From an uncultured Candidatus Melainabacteria bacterium (GTDB lineage: Bacteria; Cyanobacteriota; Vampirovibrionia; Gastranaerophilales; Gastranaerophilaceae), in the NCBI GenBank assembly GCA_934692295.1, contig CAKUTL010000004.1:15492-79491 (forward strand): DNA of 64,000 bases, in the 5' to 3' direction. Below the pieces are notes generated by a model. The model saw nothing but the letters and a program-made list of their open reading frames with translations. It did not search any database and was not told where the DNA came from. Positions 1 to 8,238 of this stretch are shown in pieces. Position 1 is the first letter of the stretch, and each line of letters starts with the position of its first letter. Made by a program: the position numbers and the translations under genes.

Positions 1-625
1 AACATGCACCATCACTTATTTTTGAACAGCTTTTATTTATAACGGAATCTGACAACCCAGAACAAAATGGCTGTACCCCCTTCCCATCGTCGAGTCTGTC
101 CAAAATAAAAACATCCTTACCATATACATTAGGCTTCTTTGAACCATTTATATCAACAAAAATCAATTTAGAGGCTTTATATGAACCATTTCCATCTGCA
201 GTTCCTGTAAATATTATATATAGAAAACCATCCATTGTGTGGAACGTTACTCTTGTTCCAGGATGCACAACAGAAATAGTTCCACTTGTAGAACCACTTA
301 TTGTCCGAAAAGGAACAACACTATTATAATGACAATCTTGATAAGTATTACAATACTGTAAAACCTTGATGTAAGGTCGCCAATATACATTAAAATATTC
401 TTCAGAACCCATGCCAAAGGCATCATCTGGATCACCGTTATCATCAAATGATAATTTGGCAGCTTGATTTATTACTGAAATTGCTCGCTGTAATTTTGTT
501 ACAGTTTCTTTTTTCTGAGTATAAGTTATTAAACTGGGAATTGTTATCGCAGCAACAACCCCAATTATTCCTAAAGTTATTAAAACTTCTGCAAGGGTAA
601 AAGCATATCTTGATTTCTTATTCAT
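1..625 (-). CDS. Type IV pilin-like / prepilin N-methylation domain protein (3'-truncated by window edge)
   Basis: The complement of 625 down to 1 is an open frame of 208 codons that continues past the window. The N-terminus is a classic class III prepilin leader: a short basic stretch (MNKKSRYA) followed by FTLAEVLITLGIIGVVAAIT, with Glu at +5 of the mature protein. Such proteins are cleaved and N-methylated by a prepilin peptidase and form the pseudopilin or pilin core of type IV pili or type II secretion. The rest is a poorly conserved globular head with several Cys residues near the visible end (CNTYQDC, SCSKISDGAC), suggesting disulfides. The start is set by GAGGAG 11 nt upstream and by a good promoter further up. 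Pilin and pseudopilin cannot be told apart here. Confidence 0.85.
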   Translation of the reverse strand, partial: MNKKSRYAFTLAEVLITLGIIGVVAAITIPSLITYTQKKETVTKLQRAISVINQAAKLSFDDNGDPDDAFGMGSEEYFNVYWRPYIKVLQYCNTYQDCHYNSVVPFRTISGSTSGTISVVHPGTRVTFHTMDGFLYIIFTGTADGNGSYKASKLIFVDINGSKKPNVYGKDVFILDRLDDGKGVQPFCSGLSDSVINKSCSKISDGAC

Positions 626-662
626 GCTGTAAAAACTCCTCAAATTCACATTACTGGTAATA

Positions 663-691
663 ATATTACACTTATAACTGTGATTAGTCAA
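663..691 (-). promoter_or_regulatory. Sigma70-type promoter of the prepilin-like gene
   Basis: On the minus strand TTGACT (complement of 686-691) and TAATAT (complement of 663-668) are separated by exactly 17 nt. This predicts transcription starting about 30 nt upstream of the pilin-like gene. Confidence 0.6.
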
Positions 692-764
692 GATAATAAC
701 AGCTTAGATTAGTGTTAAAGAATAATAATTTCCATTACTATTCATAATTAAGAGGTAAAAAGTA

Positions 765-1082
765 ATGGATACAAAACATTTATTGGGAAAAAGAATTAAA
801 GAACTTCGCAAAAAGAAAGGCTTAAGCCAAGAACAATTAGCCGAAAAAGTTGGCTTTGAAACTTCTAATTCCATAAGCAATGTTGAAAATGGCTATAATT
901 ACCCCTCAATACAAAATTTAGAAAAAATATTAAAAGTCTTAGGTACAAATTTTCAATCAGTATTTACATTTGAACAACATCAAGAAATAGACGTTCTGAA
1001 AGAAGAAATTAATCGCATCTTAAACGAACACCCAGAAAAAGTTTCAGATATTTACAAAATTATAAAAGCAATCATTGAATAA
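765..1082 (+). CDS. XRE-family transcriptional regulator
   Basis: This 105-residue protein has an N-terminal XRE/Cro-type helix-turn-helix (about residues 8-65): LGKRIKELRKKKGLSQEQLA, then a recognition helix around SNSISNVENG. The C-terminal 35 residues are charged and probably helical (dimerisation or sensing). An AAGAGG ribosome-binding site precedes the ATG. The gene ends one base before the convergent decarboxylase gene. It presumably represses one or more local promoters; the target is not evident from the sequence. Confidence 0.8.
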   Translation: MDTKHLLGKRIKELRKKKGLSQEQLAEKVGFETSNSISNVENGYNYPSIQNLEKILKVLGTNFQSVFTFEQHQEIDVLKEEINRILNEHPEKVSDIYKIIKAIIE

Positions 1083-1083
1083 T

Positions 1084-2508
1084 TTACTTCAAAACTTCAA
1101 TAACATCATAATCAGTTAAATATGGAAGATGTGCTTCTGTTATAAGTTCTCCAGGGAGTAAAATTGAAATTCCAGGAGGACATTCCGCCACAACTTCGCC
1201 AGACAATCTGCCCACAGCTTGATCTTTAGGAATAATTTCTTTTTCTGAAAAATATGCTTCTCTTAAGTTCTTTTTGATAATTGGAGTCAACATTGGCATA
1301 TGTTTCTTATTTTCAAGATAATAAATATCTTTATAATCATGAGTATCAATTTTTTTCAAACAATTCACAAGATATTCAAAATCAGAGCGTTTATTGCCAA
1401 TATTACTTAATATTAAAATACCTTCATCAGAAGCACTTTCGACTTCAATACCAAAATCAATTTCCAAAATAGACTCAAGTCTTTTTCCAGAAAGACCATC
1501 CGCTTTTATAAATATTTTTGTAACATCTGTTTTATAGCCAAAGTCGGATTTTAACTGATGTATTGAATCCATTTTATCAATTTCAGTTCTCAAAAATTTT
1601 GCATTAGAAATAGCTCTTGCTAATTGCTTTTGCCCTCTTTGGCTTTGCAAATTTGCACGAGCAGCATCCAAACTTCCTAATAACATCAAAGATGGACTTG
1701 TTGTATGTAACAACATCAACGAACGTTCAACATCTTCCGCATTTATTTTAGAATCTTTACTTATGTGAAGCATTGACGATTGGCTCATACTTCCACCAGT
1801 TTTATGCAAAGAGTGAACAACAATATCCGCACCCAATTTTAAAGAAGTTTCTGGCAGTTTTTCATTAAAATTCCACAAACAACCATGAGCTTCATCAACA
1901 ATTAAAGGAACATTGTATTTCTTACAAATTGTAGAAATTGATTTTACATCAGATACAACGCCTTCATATGTCGGATTTGTAATCCAAACAGCCGAAACAT
2001 CATCGTTTTCTTTAAGAAGTTTTTCAATTGAATTAGCATCAATATTACCCCAAAGTCCCCAATCACTGAATTTTTCAGGAATAACCCACAATGGATCTGC
2101 ACCAGAAATTATTAATCCAGTTAAAATGGAACGATGACAATTTCTATTTACAATAACTTTTTGCCCTTTTTTGGTTAAACCCATTGCAATGGCTAGGTTT
2201 CCAATAGTTGAACCGTTTATCAAAAAGAAAGTCTTTTTAGCTCCAAATGCTTGTGCTGCAAGTTCTTGAGCTTCTTTTATTGGCCCAGTTGCAGGAGTTA
2301 AAGTTCCTAAATTATCAAATTCATCAGTAGTATCAACCATTAAAGCTTTTTTACCAACTAGGTTTCTAAATGCTGGTAAAGTTCCAAGACCTTTAGTATG
2401 CCCTGGAATATGAAATTGATACGTAGGATTGTTGTAAGCAGCTCTTAGTGCTTCAACAATAGGGGCTTTTATTTTCGTCTGTTTATTGAATTTAATTTTA
2501 TTCGGCAT
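1084..2508 (-). CDS. Orn/Lys/Arg decarboxylase family PLP enzyme (fold type I)
   Basis: About 475 residues, matching the short (Bacillus SpeA/YaaO-like) group of the Orn/Lys/Arg decarboxylase major domain proteins. Visible features are the N-terminal FHIPGHTKG motif, the cofactor-binding VDEAHG, the PLP-lysine motif SLHKTGGSMSQSS, and the small C-terminal domain with ECPPGISILLPGE. The predicted reaction is PLP-dependent decarboxylation of arginine, lysine or ornithine in polyamine metabolism; the substrate cannot be read from the sequence. The frame extends upstream to ATG at 2523 and TTG at 2526. I prefer the ATG at 2508 because a TATATT box (complement of 2515-2520) ends 6 nt before it, suggesting a leaderless start, and no ribosome-binding site precedes any of the three. 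Confidence 0.88.
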   Translation of the reverse strand: MPNKIKFNKQTKIKAPIVEALRAAYNNPTYQFHIPGHTKGLGTLPAFRNLVGKKALMVDTTDEFDNLGTLTPATGPIKEAQELAAQAFGAKKTFFLINGSTIGNLAIAMGLTKKGQKVIVNRNCHRSILTGLIISGADPLWVIPEKFSDWGLWGNIDANSIEKLLKENDDVSAVWITNPTYEGVVSDVKSISTICKKYNVPLIVDEAHGCLWNFNEKLPETSLKLGADIVVHSLHKTGGSMSQSSMLHISKDSKINAEDVERSLMLLHTTSPSLMLLGSLDAARANLQSQRGQKQLARAISNAKFLRTEIDKMDSIHQLKSDFGYKTDVTKIFIKADGLSGKRLESILEIDFGIEVESASDEGILILSNIGNKRSDFEYLVNCLKKIDTHDYKDIYYLENKKHMPMLTPIIKKNLREAYFSEKEIIPKDQAVGRLSGEVVAECPPGISILLPGELITEAHLPYLTDYDVIEVLK

Positions 2509-2555
2509 AATCGCAATATACATCAAAAAAATTATGAAATCTACAAATTTTATGC

Positions 2556-2569
2556 TATAATTGTCACAA
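2556..2569 (+). promoter_or_regulatory. Extended -10 promoter giving a leaderless start
   Basis: TGCTATAAT lies here with the TATAAT hexamer at 2556-2561. Only 8 nt separate it from the ATG at 2570, so the predicted +1 is at or within 2 nt of the start codon. There is no Shine-Dalgarno sequence. Confidence 0.55.
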
Positions 2570-3898
2570 ATGAAACGAATCTTAAAATTTGTAGTAGTTT
2601 TTTCAATAATTTTTACCCCTATAAGTGTTTGTGCAAATGGTACAGATGAATATTTAGTTGCGGATTTACTTGAAAACTCTCAGCCAAATGAAATTATCTT
2701 AAATACAAAAAATTCAACCATTTCAGAAAATCCCGCTGACAAAATAGACACTGAAGAAAAACCAGAATCTCAAATATCTGAAGATAAAAAATCGAAAGAA
2801 GCTGAAATCGATTCAGTTATGGATAACTCAGAGTTGGATTTTGAGTTTTTTAAAATTTTCGACCAAGACAATGACAATGTTATAGATGAAGATACAATTG
2901 TAGGGAAAATATATCATAGTAAAATTACTAGAACAGATGTTCCTTCTTTTTTATTAAAGGAAGAATTAACTCATAGATTTCAAAAAGGACCTGTTCACAA
3001 AATTCAAGCATATGGGGGTTTTAGAGGGTCACTAAATTCAATATTTACTCCAAATTATTCGACAGATTATGACAATTTAACTACACAAGTTGGGATGTAT
3101 GGGAAATTCAACAATCCTAATTATCGATTTAAAATCGCCGTGAACCCAATCCCAAGAACAGATTCAAATTATTTAGAACGATTTATTTCGGATGCATATA
3201 TAATTAATACGACTATCCCTAATCATCAAATTATTGCAGGTTATTCTAGAGTTCAAACAGGTATTGAAGGCGGAACATCTTCTTACATCCTACCATTTGT
3301 TGCTCGTTCACAAATAGCAAGAAACTTCGGGAGTGCGAGATCTTTAGGAGTAAAAATACTAGGAAATTACAACTACATTGACTACAACATTGGAGTAGGT
3401 TCTTCTGGCAGATATATAACAAGTGGTATGCCTGGAATGGAATTTACTGGCTGGGTAAACGTTAAACCTTTTGGTTCGGAAGATAAAAAATTCGGGAAGC
3501 TCACACTTGGAGGGGGATTTAATGGTGGTCATAATGGTATAGATTATAGCGTTGGAAGTGTTTATGTCGGATATAAACACAAAAAACTATGGGCAAATTT
3601 TGAAGCGGGATTTGCTGATGGTTATAGTGGATCAAATGGAATAAGTGCGAATAAAGCTAATGGCTACGCTGTTACAGCTGGATGGAAATTTAATCCTCAT
3701 TGGCAATTGATTGGTAGGGTTGACCAATTTGACCCAAATAGAGATGTTTCGGGTGATTTAAAAAGAGAATACACTATTGGTGTAAACTGGTTTATTAAAG
3801 GACAGGCATTGAAAATTGTCTTGAATTATGTTTTTTGCCAGAATCAAAATCGCAATGATAGCCACAAAATTATTCTCGCAACTCAGGTTATGTTGTAA
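2570..3898 (+). CDS. Porin-like outer-membrane beta-barrel protein
   Basis: 442 residues from the ATG at 2570. The frame also allows TTG at 2561, but that codon overlaps the -10 box. A signal peptide (MKRILKFVVVFSIIFTPISVCA) is followed by an acidic, low-complexity linker with an EF-hand-like run, DQDNDNVIDED, that may bind calcium. From about residue 125 the sequence alternates polar and aromatic residues in Gly-rich strands (GGFRGS, YIDYNIGVGSSGRY, KLTLGGGFNGG, LWANFEAGFADG) and ends ...IILATQVML, as expected of an outer-membrane barrel similar to phosphate-selective-porin-type proteins. Substrate unknown. A hairpin follows the stop, but its T-run serves the opposite strand. Confidence 0.65.
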   Translation: MKRILKFVVVFSIIFTPISVCANGTDEYLVADLLENSQPNEIILNTKNSTISENPADKIDTEEKPESQISEDKKSKEAEIDSVMDNSELDFEFFKIFDQDNDNVIDEDTIVGKIYHSKITRTDVPSFLLKEELTHRFQKGPVHKIQAYGGFRGSLNSIFTPNYSTDYDNLTTQVGMYGKFNNPNYRFKIAVNPIPRTDSNYLERFISDAYIINTTIPNHQIIAGYSRVQTGIEGGTSSYILPFVARSQIARNFGSARSLGVKILGNYNYIDYNIGVGSSGRYITSGMPGMEFTGWVNVKPFGSEDKKFGKLTLGGGFNGGHNGIDYSVGSVYVGYKHKKLWANFEAGFADGYSGSNGISANKANGYAVTAGWKFNPHWQLIGRVDQFDPNRDVSGDLKREYTIGVNWFIKGQALKIVLNYVFCQNQNRNDSHKIILATQVML

Positions 3899-3903
3899 TT
3901 TTT

Positions 3904-3938
3904 AAAACAAAAACCGCAATCTTGGTTAGAAATTGCGG
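3904..3938 (-). terminator. Intrinsic terminator of the sigma-factor gene
   Basis: Perfect 7-bp stem CCGCAAT/ATTGCGG (3914-3920 with 3932-3938). Read on the minus strand it is followed by TTTTTGTTTT, which fits the leftward sigma gene ending at 3987. Confidence 0.7.
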
Positions 3939-3986
3939 GCGTAAAAGATTTGGTAAATAAACACGAGAAATTAATTATATCAATAT

Positions 3987-4901
3987 CTAATATATGTAGC
4001 ATGACAAAAGGTTTGCACCTGTCATTTTCATCTTTTTTAAAGCTCTAAGTTCTGTTTGGCGGATACATTCTTTAGTTACACCATAAATATTTCCAATTTC
4101 TTCAAGAGTGTATCGTTCTGTATCATCAAGTCCATAACGCATTTTTACAACTTCTTGTTCTCTTTCTTTGAGGGTTGAGATAACGTTTTGAATGTCATCT
4201 TTAAGGGATTGATATTCGGCATTTTCAGAAATTAAGCTGGAATTGTCTGCTAAAATATCTGCAACATTTAATTCTTTACCATCATTTCTTTCTAGTCCGT
4301 TTTCAATAGAAATAGTTTTTGTGTATGCAGATAAAAACATTTCAATTTTGTCTGGGGCAATATTCATTTTCTTTGCAACATCTTCATTTTTAACTTGAGA
4401 AGTTGTATTTTGTTCCATTTGATATTTAACTTTTGAAAATTTAGATAGTGTTTCTTGAATATAAACAGGAATTTTCATGCAGTGTGATTGTTCTGAAATT
4501 GCTTTGAACATTGATTGTTTAATCCACCAACTTGCGTATGTTGAAAATCTGTAACCTAATTTGTGATTAAATTTTTCTGCTGCAATCATCAAACCTAAAT
4601 TACCTTCTTGAATAAGGTCAATCATTGGAACTCCAGACATGTGGATTGCTTTTTTCGCAATTGTAACAACTAATTTTAAATTTGCTTGAATAAGTTTTTG
4701 TTTGGCTTCACTATCTCCTTGTTCTATTTTTTCTGCGATAATTTTTTCTTCTTCTGCTGATAATTGAGGGTAATTTGCAATTTCTCTCAAGTAAGATGTC
4801 AATGTGTTGTCTTTTTGACCTTCTACAACTTCTTTTTTAGCTGGATTAGAATTTTGGGTAGTGATTTTCATTTCGATAAGTTCATCTCTTCTCATAAACA
4901 T
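3987..4901 (-). CDS. RNA polymerase sigma factor, sigma-70 family (RpoD-like, group 2 type)
   Basis: 304 residues. Region 1.2 is TLTSYLREIANYPQLSAEEE. Region 2 follows (ANLKLVVTIAKK, DLIQEGNLGLMIAAEKF, then the -10-reading/melting helix YRFSTYASWWIKQSM), then region 3 and region 4.2 with YTLEEIGNIYGVTKECIRQ. There is no region 1.1, which makes it shorter than a housekeeping RpoD and points to a group 2 alternative sigma, common in the cyanobacterial/melainabacterial lineage. In region 4.2 the usual RERIRQIE reads KECIRQTE, a slight divergence. The start is fixed by TGAGGAG 4 nt upstream of the ATG at 4901. Target promoters are unknown. Confidence 0.9.
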   Translation of the reverse strand: MFMRRDELIEMKITTQNSNPAKKEVVEGQKDNTLTSYLREIANYPQLSAEEEKIIAEKIEQGDSEAKQKLIQANLKLVVTIAKKAIHMSGVPMIDLIQEGNLGLMIAAEKFNHKLGYRFSTYASWWIKQSMFKAISEQSHCMKIPVYIQETLSKFSKVKYQMEQNTTSQVKNEDVAKKMNIAPDKIEMFLSAYTKTISIENGLERNDGKELNVADILADNSSLISENAEYQSLKDDIQNVISTLKEREQEVVKMRYGLDDTERYTLEEIGNIYGVTKECIRQTELRALKKMKMTGANLLSCYIY

Positions 4902-5116
4902 TAAACTCCTCAGTTTGCATGGAAAATTTTGGCATCTGTTGTGCAGTGCCGTGGGGTAAGTAACACGAGTATATATTTTTTATATACCCAAATATATAAC
5001 AATCGTTACATCATGTTACGACATGTTAAGAGTTAATATGATTAATTTTTATGAAATATGCAATATTATAGGTTTTTCGTACTATAATAAAATCAATAAA
5101 AATAGGAGAGAGATTT

Positions 5117-5686
5117 ATGAGTTTTAAAGAAAAATTACAAAAGTTGAATAAAAAGAATATTGCAATTATTGTTGCAATTTTATTTGCCGTAGCAATTGTA
5201 TCTGTTTGCGGTTTTGAATATTATCAAATGAAAAATTTTGAAAATACAACAATGGCTCCAAATGAAGGTGAACCGGAGTTGAATGCTCCGGAAGCACAAG
5301 AACCTCAACAAGAACCAACTAAAAAACCATCAGAATATAAAATTGGTGTAACATACGATAAAGCTATTAAAGGTAATAAGCCAATTATGGTTTTGTTTTA
5401 TGCTGATTGGTGTCATTACTGTATAAAATTTATGCCAACATACCAAGAATTATCAAATATTTATAAAAAAGATATGGAGTTTTCAAAGGTTAATGTTGAA
5501 GATCCAAAATACGCTAATCTTGTAAAAAATATCGGTATTACCGGATTTCCTACAGTATATCTAATTGACCCTAAATATGATAACAGAGTTTTATTATCGA
5601 ATGCGATTTTTGGCGATATGAAACAATTACAGGGTGAATTGGATAGATTTTTAAGAATTAGAAAACTGTTAGATTCAAGAAAATAG
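5117..5686 (+). CDS. Membrane-anchored thioredoxin-fold protein
   Basis: 189 residues. One N-terminal transmembrane helix (about residues 15-34, IAIIVAILFAVAIVSVCGF) leads to a Pro/Glu-rich linker and a thioredoxin domain with the redox motif WCHYC in FYADWCHYC and the cis-proline loop GFPTVYLID. It is probably tethered in the inner membrane with the redox domain in the periplasm, acting in disulfide exchange or reduction. A promoter with TATAAT at 5093-5098 and an AGGAGAGAG ribosome-binding site precede the ATG. It is a single-gene unit by spacing. No cytochrome-c maturation genes are nearby to specify the partner. Confidence 0.85.
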   Translation: MSFKEKLQKLNKKNIAIIVAILFAVAIVSVCGFEYYQMKNFENTTMAPNEGEPELNAPEAQEPQQEPTKKPSEYKIGVTYDKAIKGNKPIMVLFYADWCHYCIKFMPTYQELSNIYKKDMEFSKVNVEDPKYANLVKNIGITGFPTVYLIDPKYDNRVLLSNAIFGDMKQLQGELDRFLRIRKLLDSRK

Positions 5687-5751
5687 GAAATAGTTTAATA
5701 TATCGTAACAATATACTTTCTTTTTGAGCATGTGTTTTGTATAATCTTATT

Positions 5752-5841
5752 GTTTCGGGATACCGAGACTTGGGGTAGCAGTTGTTTCCTGCATAAAGAA
5801 CAGTTTATTTGCACTGCTCTTCAAATAGTCGATAACAAAAA
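5752..5841 (+). ncRNA. Candidate structured small RNA with its own promoter
   Basis: The 244-bp gap between two genes contains TATAAT at 5740-5745, placing +1 near 5752. The transcript folds into a UCGG-GAUA-CCGA hairpin and then a long arm in which AGCAGU pairs with ACUGCU and UGUUU with GAACA. GUUUCG at the 5' end can pair with CGAUAAC near 5836, closing the whole molecule. There is no credible ORF. The closed-ends, bulged-arm shape is vaguely like 6S RNA, but I see no sequence signature of 6S, SRP or tmRNA. The 3' end is uncertain; a T8 tract at about 5885 could extend it to roughly 140 nt. Confidence 0.35.
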
Positions 5842-5930
5842 AATATATGTTAAATTTTGTTTACAATCTGGTAGAAATATAGCAATTTTTTTTCTGTTTT
5901 AGACTCTATATAAATAGAAGGTGTATAGTT

Positions 5931-7442
5931 ATGAAAGTAGATAGTTCCAACAATTTAGTTTACGTAAGACCAAACGCATATGGCAGTATTAAAAAAAGAT
6001 CTAATCCTAATTTTAGAGGTAGTCTTGACGGTGTTACAAAGGAAATGGCTTCTGATACCGACAAGTTGGTTGAACATTTGTTAAAGAATAAAAAAGCCAG
6101 AGCATTTATTAATAAATTCAGTGCTTGGCAAGGAGAACTCGGTGGTATCATGATTACAGCCATCGGTACCGGTTTAATTGCTCCATTGTCAATTGCTTTT
6201 AACCCATTTGTTAAGTCAAAACCAAATGCTACAGAAGAAGAGCAAAAAGAATTAGATAACACTAAAAAATATACAGCTATGCGTCAACCTATATCTGCTG
6301 CATTAGCTATTTTGTTCCAAGCAGGAGCTTTAAAACCTATTGATAAAGTTATCAATGAAATGACTAATAATCCTGATATCGCTAAAAACCTTTGGGTTGT
6401 TCTTGATAGAAGTGCATTGCAAAATAAAGCATATCTTGAAAGAACAATTACTCAAGAAATGAAAAAAGAAGGAAAAACTTATGCTGATAAAAAAGCCTTC
6501 AAAGAAGAATTAGCAAAACGTGTAAAAGCAAGAGAAGCTGAACAAATGAGCAAGTTGGCTGATGGTTTGGCAGAAACCGGTAAAATTCAAATTGGCGAAC
6601 GCTCATTTGGAAATAAAAATGTCGCAGAAATCTTGAATGCTCAAATTGATGCTTATGCTCAAAAAGCAGAACACTTCAAGATTGATGACGTGGGTTTAAA
6701 ATTCTATAAAAATAGAGCAAATACATTGATTTCCAATGAAGCTGAATTAAAGGACTTATTTGCCGCTCACAATCTTCCGGCAGGTGAAAAAGAATTAGAA
6801 GAATATTTGCTAAAAGCAAAAGAAGCTACATCAAGTGATGGGGTTAAAGAACTTATTGGTGAAATTCTTGAACGTGATCCTGACTGTAGAGAAAGCAGAT
6901 GTTATAGAACTCTAGAAAGAATTGATAAAATTAAAGATGTTTGCAATGGTGAATTTACTCCTGAAAAATATCTTGCAAAAATGAATGAAGGTAATAAAGA
7001 ACTTCAAGATATTATTGATGGTTTAAATAATCTTAAAATAAAAGATGTTTCTAAAGCTGATGAAAATATCATCAAACAAACATTAGAAAAAATTGCAGAA
7101 AAATGTAATTATAATGGAAGTGATGGAAGATTGCGTAACCTTCTTGAAGGTTCCGGAACATTCCTTCCTGATTTAAAAGACGTTAAAGCAAAAGTTAAAA
7201 AAGATGCAATTGAAGGTTATAAAACTTTAGTAGATGCAAACTATAAAGGTTTTAACCAATTATCAAAAGTTGCAATTGGCGTATGTATCACATTACCAAT
7301 TACTTGTACTGCATTGAACTGGGTTTACCCAAGATTTATGGATATATTCTTCCCAAGCTTATCCGGTGCAAAGAAAGAACCTCCAAAGGCGGATGTTCAA
7401 AAGCCAGAAGAAGCAAAAATTGAAGAAGGAGGTAACAAATAA
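5931..7442 (+). CDS. Unknown lineage-type membrane-associated protein with P-x-F-x-G motif
   Basis: 503 residues that I do not recognise as a named family. Near the N-terminus is NPNFRGSLD, a P-x-F-x-G motif shared with other unknown proteins of this window. Two or three hydrophobic stretches are visible (GGIMITAIGTGLIAPLSIAF near residue 66, AALAILFQAG near 118, and VAIGVCITLPITCTAL near 440) around a long charged helical region. The C-terminus is a Lys/Glu/Pro-rich tail. The GAAGGTG ribosome-binding site and a TATATAAAT box upstream support the start. Its TAA overlaps the ATG of the next gene, so the two are translationally coupled and probably act together in the membrane. Confidence 0.75.
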   Translation: MKVDSSNNLVYVRPNAYGSIKKRSNPNFRGSLDGVTKEMASDTDKLVEHLLKNKKARAFINKFSAWQGELGGIMITAIGTGLIAPLSIAFNPFVKSKPNATEEEQKELDNTKKYTAMRQPISAALAILFQAGALKPIDKVINEMTNNPDIAKNLWVVLDRSALQNKAYLERTITQEMKKEGKTYADKKAFKEELAKRVKAREAEQMSKLADGLAETGKIQIGERSFGNKNVAEILNAQIDAYAQKAEHFKIDDVGLKFYKNRANTLISNEAELKDLFAAHNLPAGEKELEEYLLKAKEATSSDGVKELIGEILERDPDCRESRCYRTLERIDKIKDVCNGEFTPEKYLAKMNEGNKELQDIIDGLNNLKIKDVSKADENIIKQTLEKIAEKCNYNGSDGRLRNLLEGSGTFLPDLKDVKAKVKKDAIEGYKTLVDANYKGFNQLSKVAIGVCITLPITCTALNWVYPRFMDIFFPSLSGAKKEPPKADVQKPEEAKIEEGGNK

Positions 7443-8179
7443 TGTCAATAATTACTCCTATCGCATCTGGTTGTTCAAAAGTTGTTGGACCGATTACAAA
7501 ATCAAAACCTGTTAAAGGTTTGTGTAATTATTTTACTAAAGATTTTGAAAAAGCCTTGGCTTATTCAACAGTTGGTTCTATCGTTGCCAAAGACGGTATT
7601 GGTTGTGGAATGTATGTTTACCAAAGTATGCATAACAAAGACATTCCGGAAAAAAGAAGAAACTTTGTTGCTGCATTAGACTTAACTAACGGTGTCTTGA
7701 TGATTTTAGCTCAAATCGGTATGTTCTTTGCAATGAGAAAATTAAATGATAAGTTGTTCCACAAAATCTTCAATAAATCATTTGATAAAGCTGGACACGC
7801 ATTTAAGACATTGGCAGAACAAGTTCGTATTGTTCAAAAGAAATTTGGTATCAAACCAAAAATCAAAGATGAAATTAAAATCCCATATGATTCTGTTAAA
7901 AATAAATGCTTTGGTATTTTCAAATTCGTTACAGAACTTGCAGCTGCAACAATTTTAGGTAAACGTGTTATCGTTCCTCTAATTGCAACTCCATTGGCTC
8001 AAAAAGTTGAAAAGAAAATGAATGAAAAACATTCTGCTGATGGTGCTGCTTCTGAAACTGCAAAATCTGAAGCTCCAGCTGAGAAAAAAGAAGAAGCCCC
8101 GGCTGCAAATGCAACAACTCCGGTTGCAAAAACTTCAGATGATGGAAATACAAACTTATTAGCAAAATATAAAAAATAA
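7442..8179 (+). CDS. Unknown membrane protein coupled to the preceding gene
   Basis: 245 residues with no recognised domain. The start ATG overlaps the upstream stop (TAATG) and has GGAGGT before it. Hydrophobic segments (FVAALDLTNGVLMILAQIGMFF; FVTELAAATILGKRVIVPLIA) flank a Lys-rich stretch. The last 50 residues are a low-complexity Ala/Lys/Glu/Pro tail similar in style to the tail of the preceding protein. A paired function at the membrane is inferred only from coupling and similar architecture. A strong terminator follows. Confidence 0.75.
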   Translation: MSIITPIASGCSKVVGPITKSKPVKGLCNYFTKDFEKALAYSTVGSIVAKDGIGCGMYVYQSMHNKDIPEKRRNFVAALDLTNGVLMILAQIGMFFAMRKLNDKLFHKIFNKSFDKAGHAFKTLAEQVRIVQKKFGIKPKIKDEIKIPYDSVKNKCFGIFKFVTELAAATILGKRVIVPLIATPLAQKVEKKMNEKHSADGAASETAKSEAPAEKKEEAPAANATTPVAKTSDDGNTNLLAKYKK

Positions 8180-8202
8180 GGAATGACGTAGAAATATAAA
8201 AC

Positions 8203-8238
8203 AAAGGCTTTCAGTGGAACTGAGAGCCTTTTTATTTT
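8203..8238. terminator. Bidirectional intrinsic terminator
   Basis: AAGGCTTTCAG and CTGAGAGCCTT form an 11-position stem with one mismatch around TGGAA, flanked by A-rich sequence on the left and TTTTTATTTTT on the right. It serves the rightward unknown operon and overlaps the 3' end of the leftward TPR gene. Confidence 0.8.

Noticed and set aside
2561..2569. TTG start three codons upstream of the porin-like ATG
   Set aside because: It overlaps the TATAAT box and extends the signal peptide for no reason.
5752..5841. SRP RNA, tmRNA or 6S RNA
   Set aside because: The conserved SRP tip (GGAA loop with AGCAG) and a tmRNA tRNA-like domain are absent, and the 6S resemblance is only in overall shape, so it is left unassigned.
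7968..8204. Minus-strand 78-residue ORF inside the 7442-8179 gene
   Set aside because: It is the antisense shadow of an Ala/Lys/Glu-rich tail, with Leu/Phe-rich nonsense composition.
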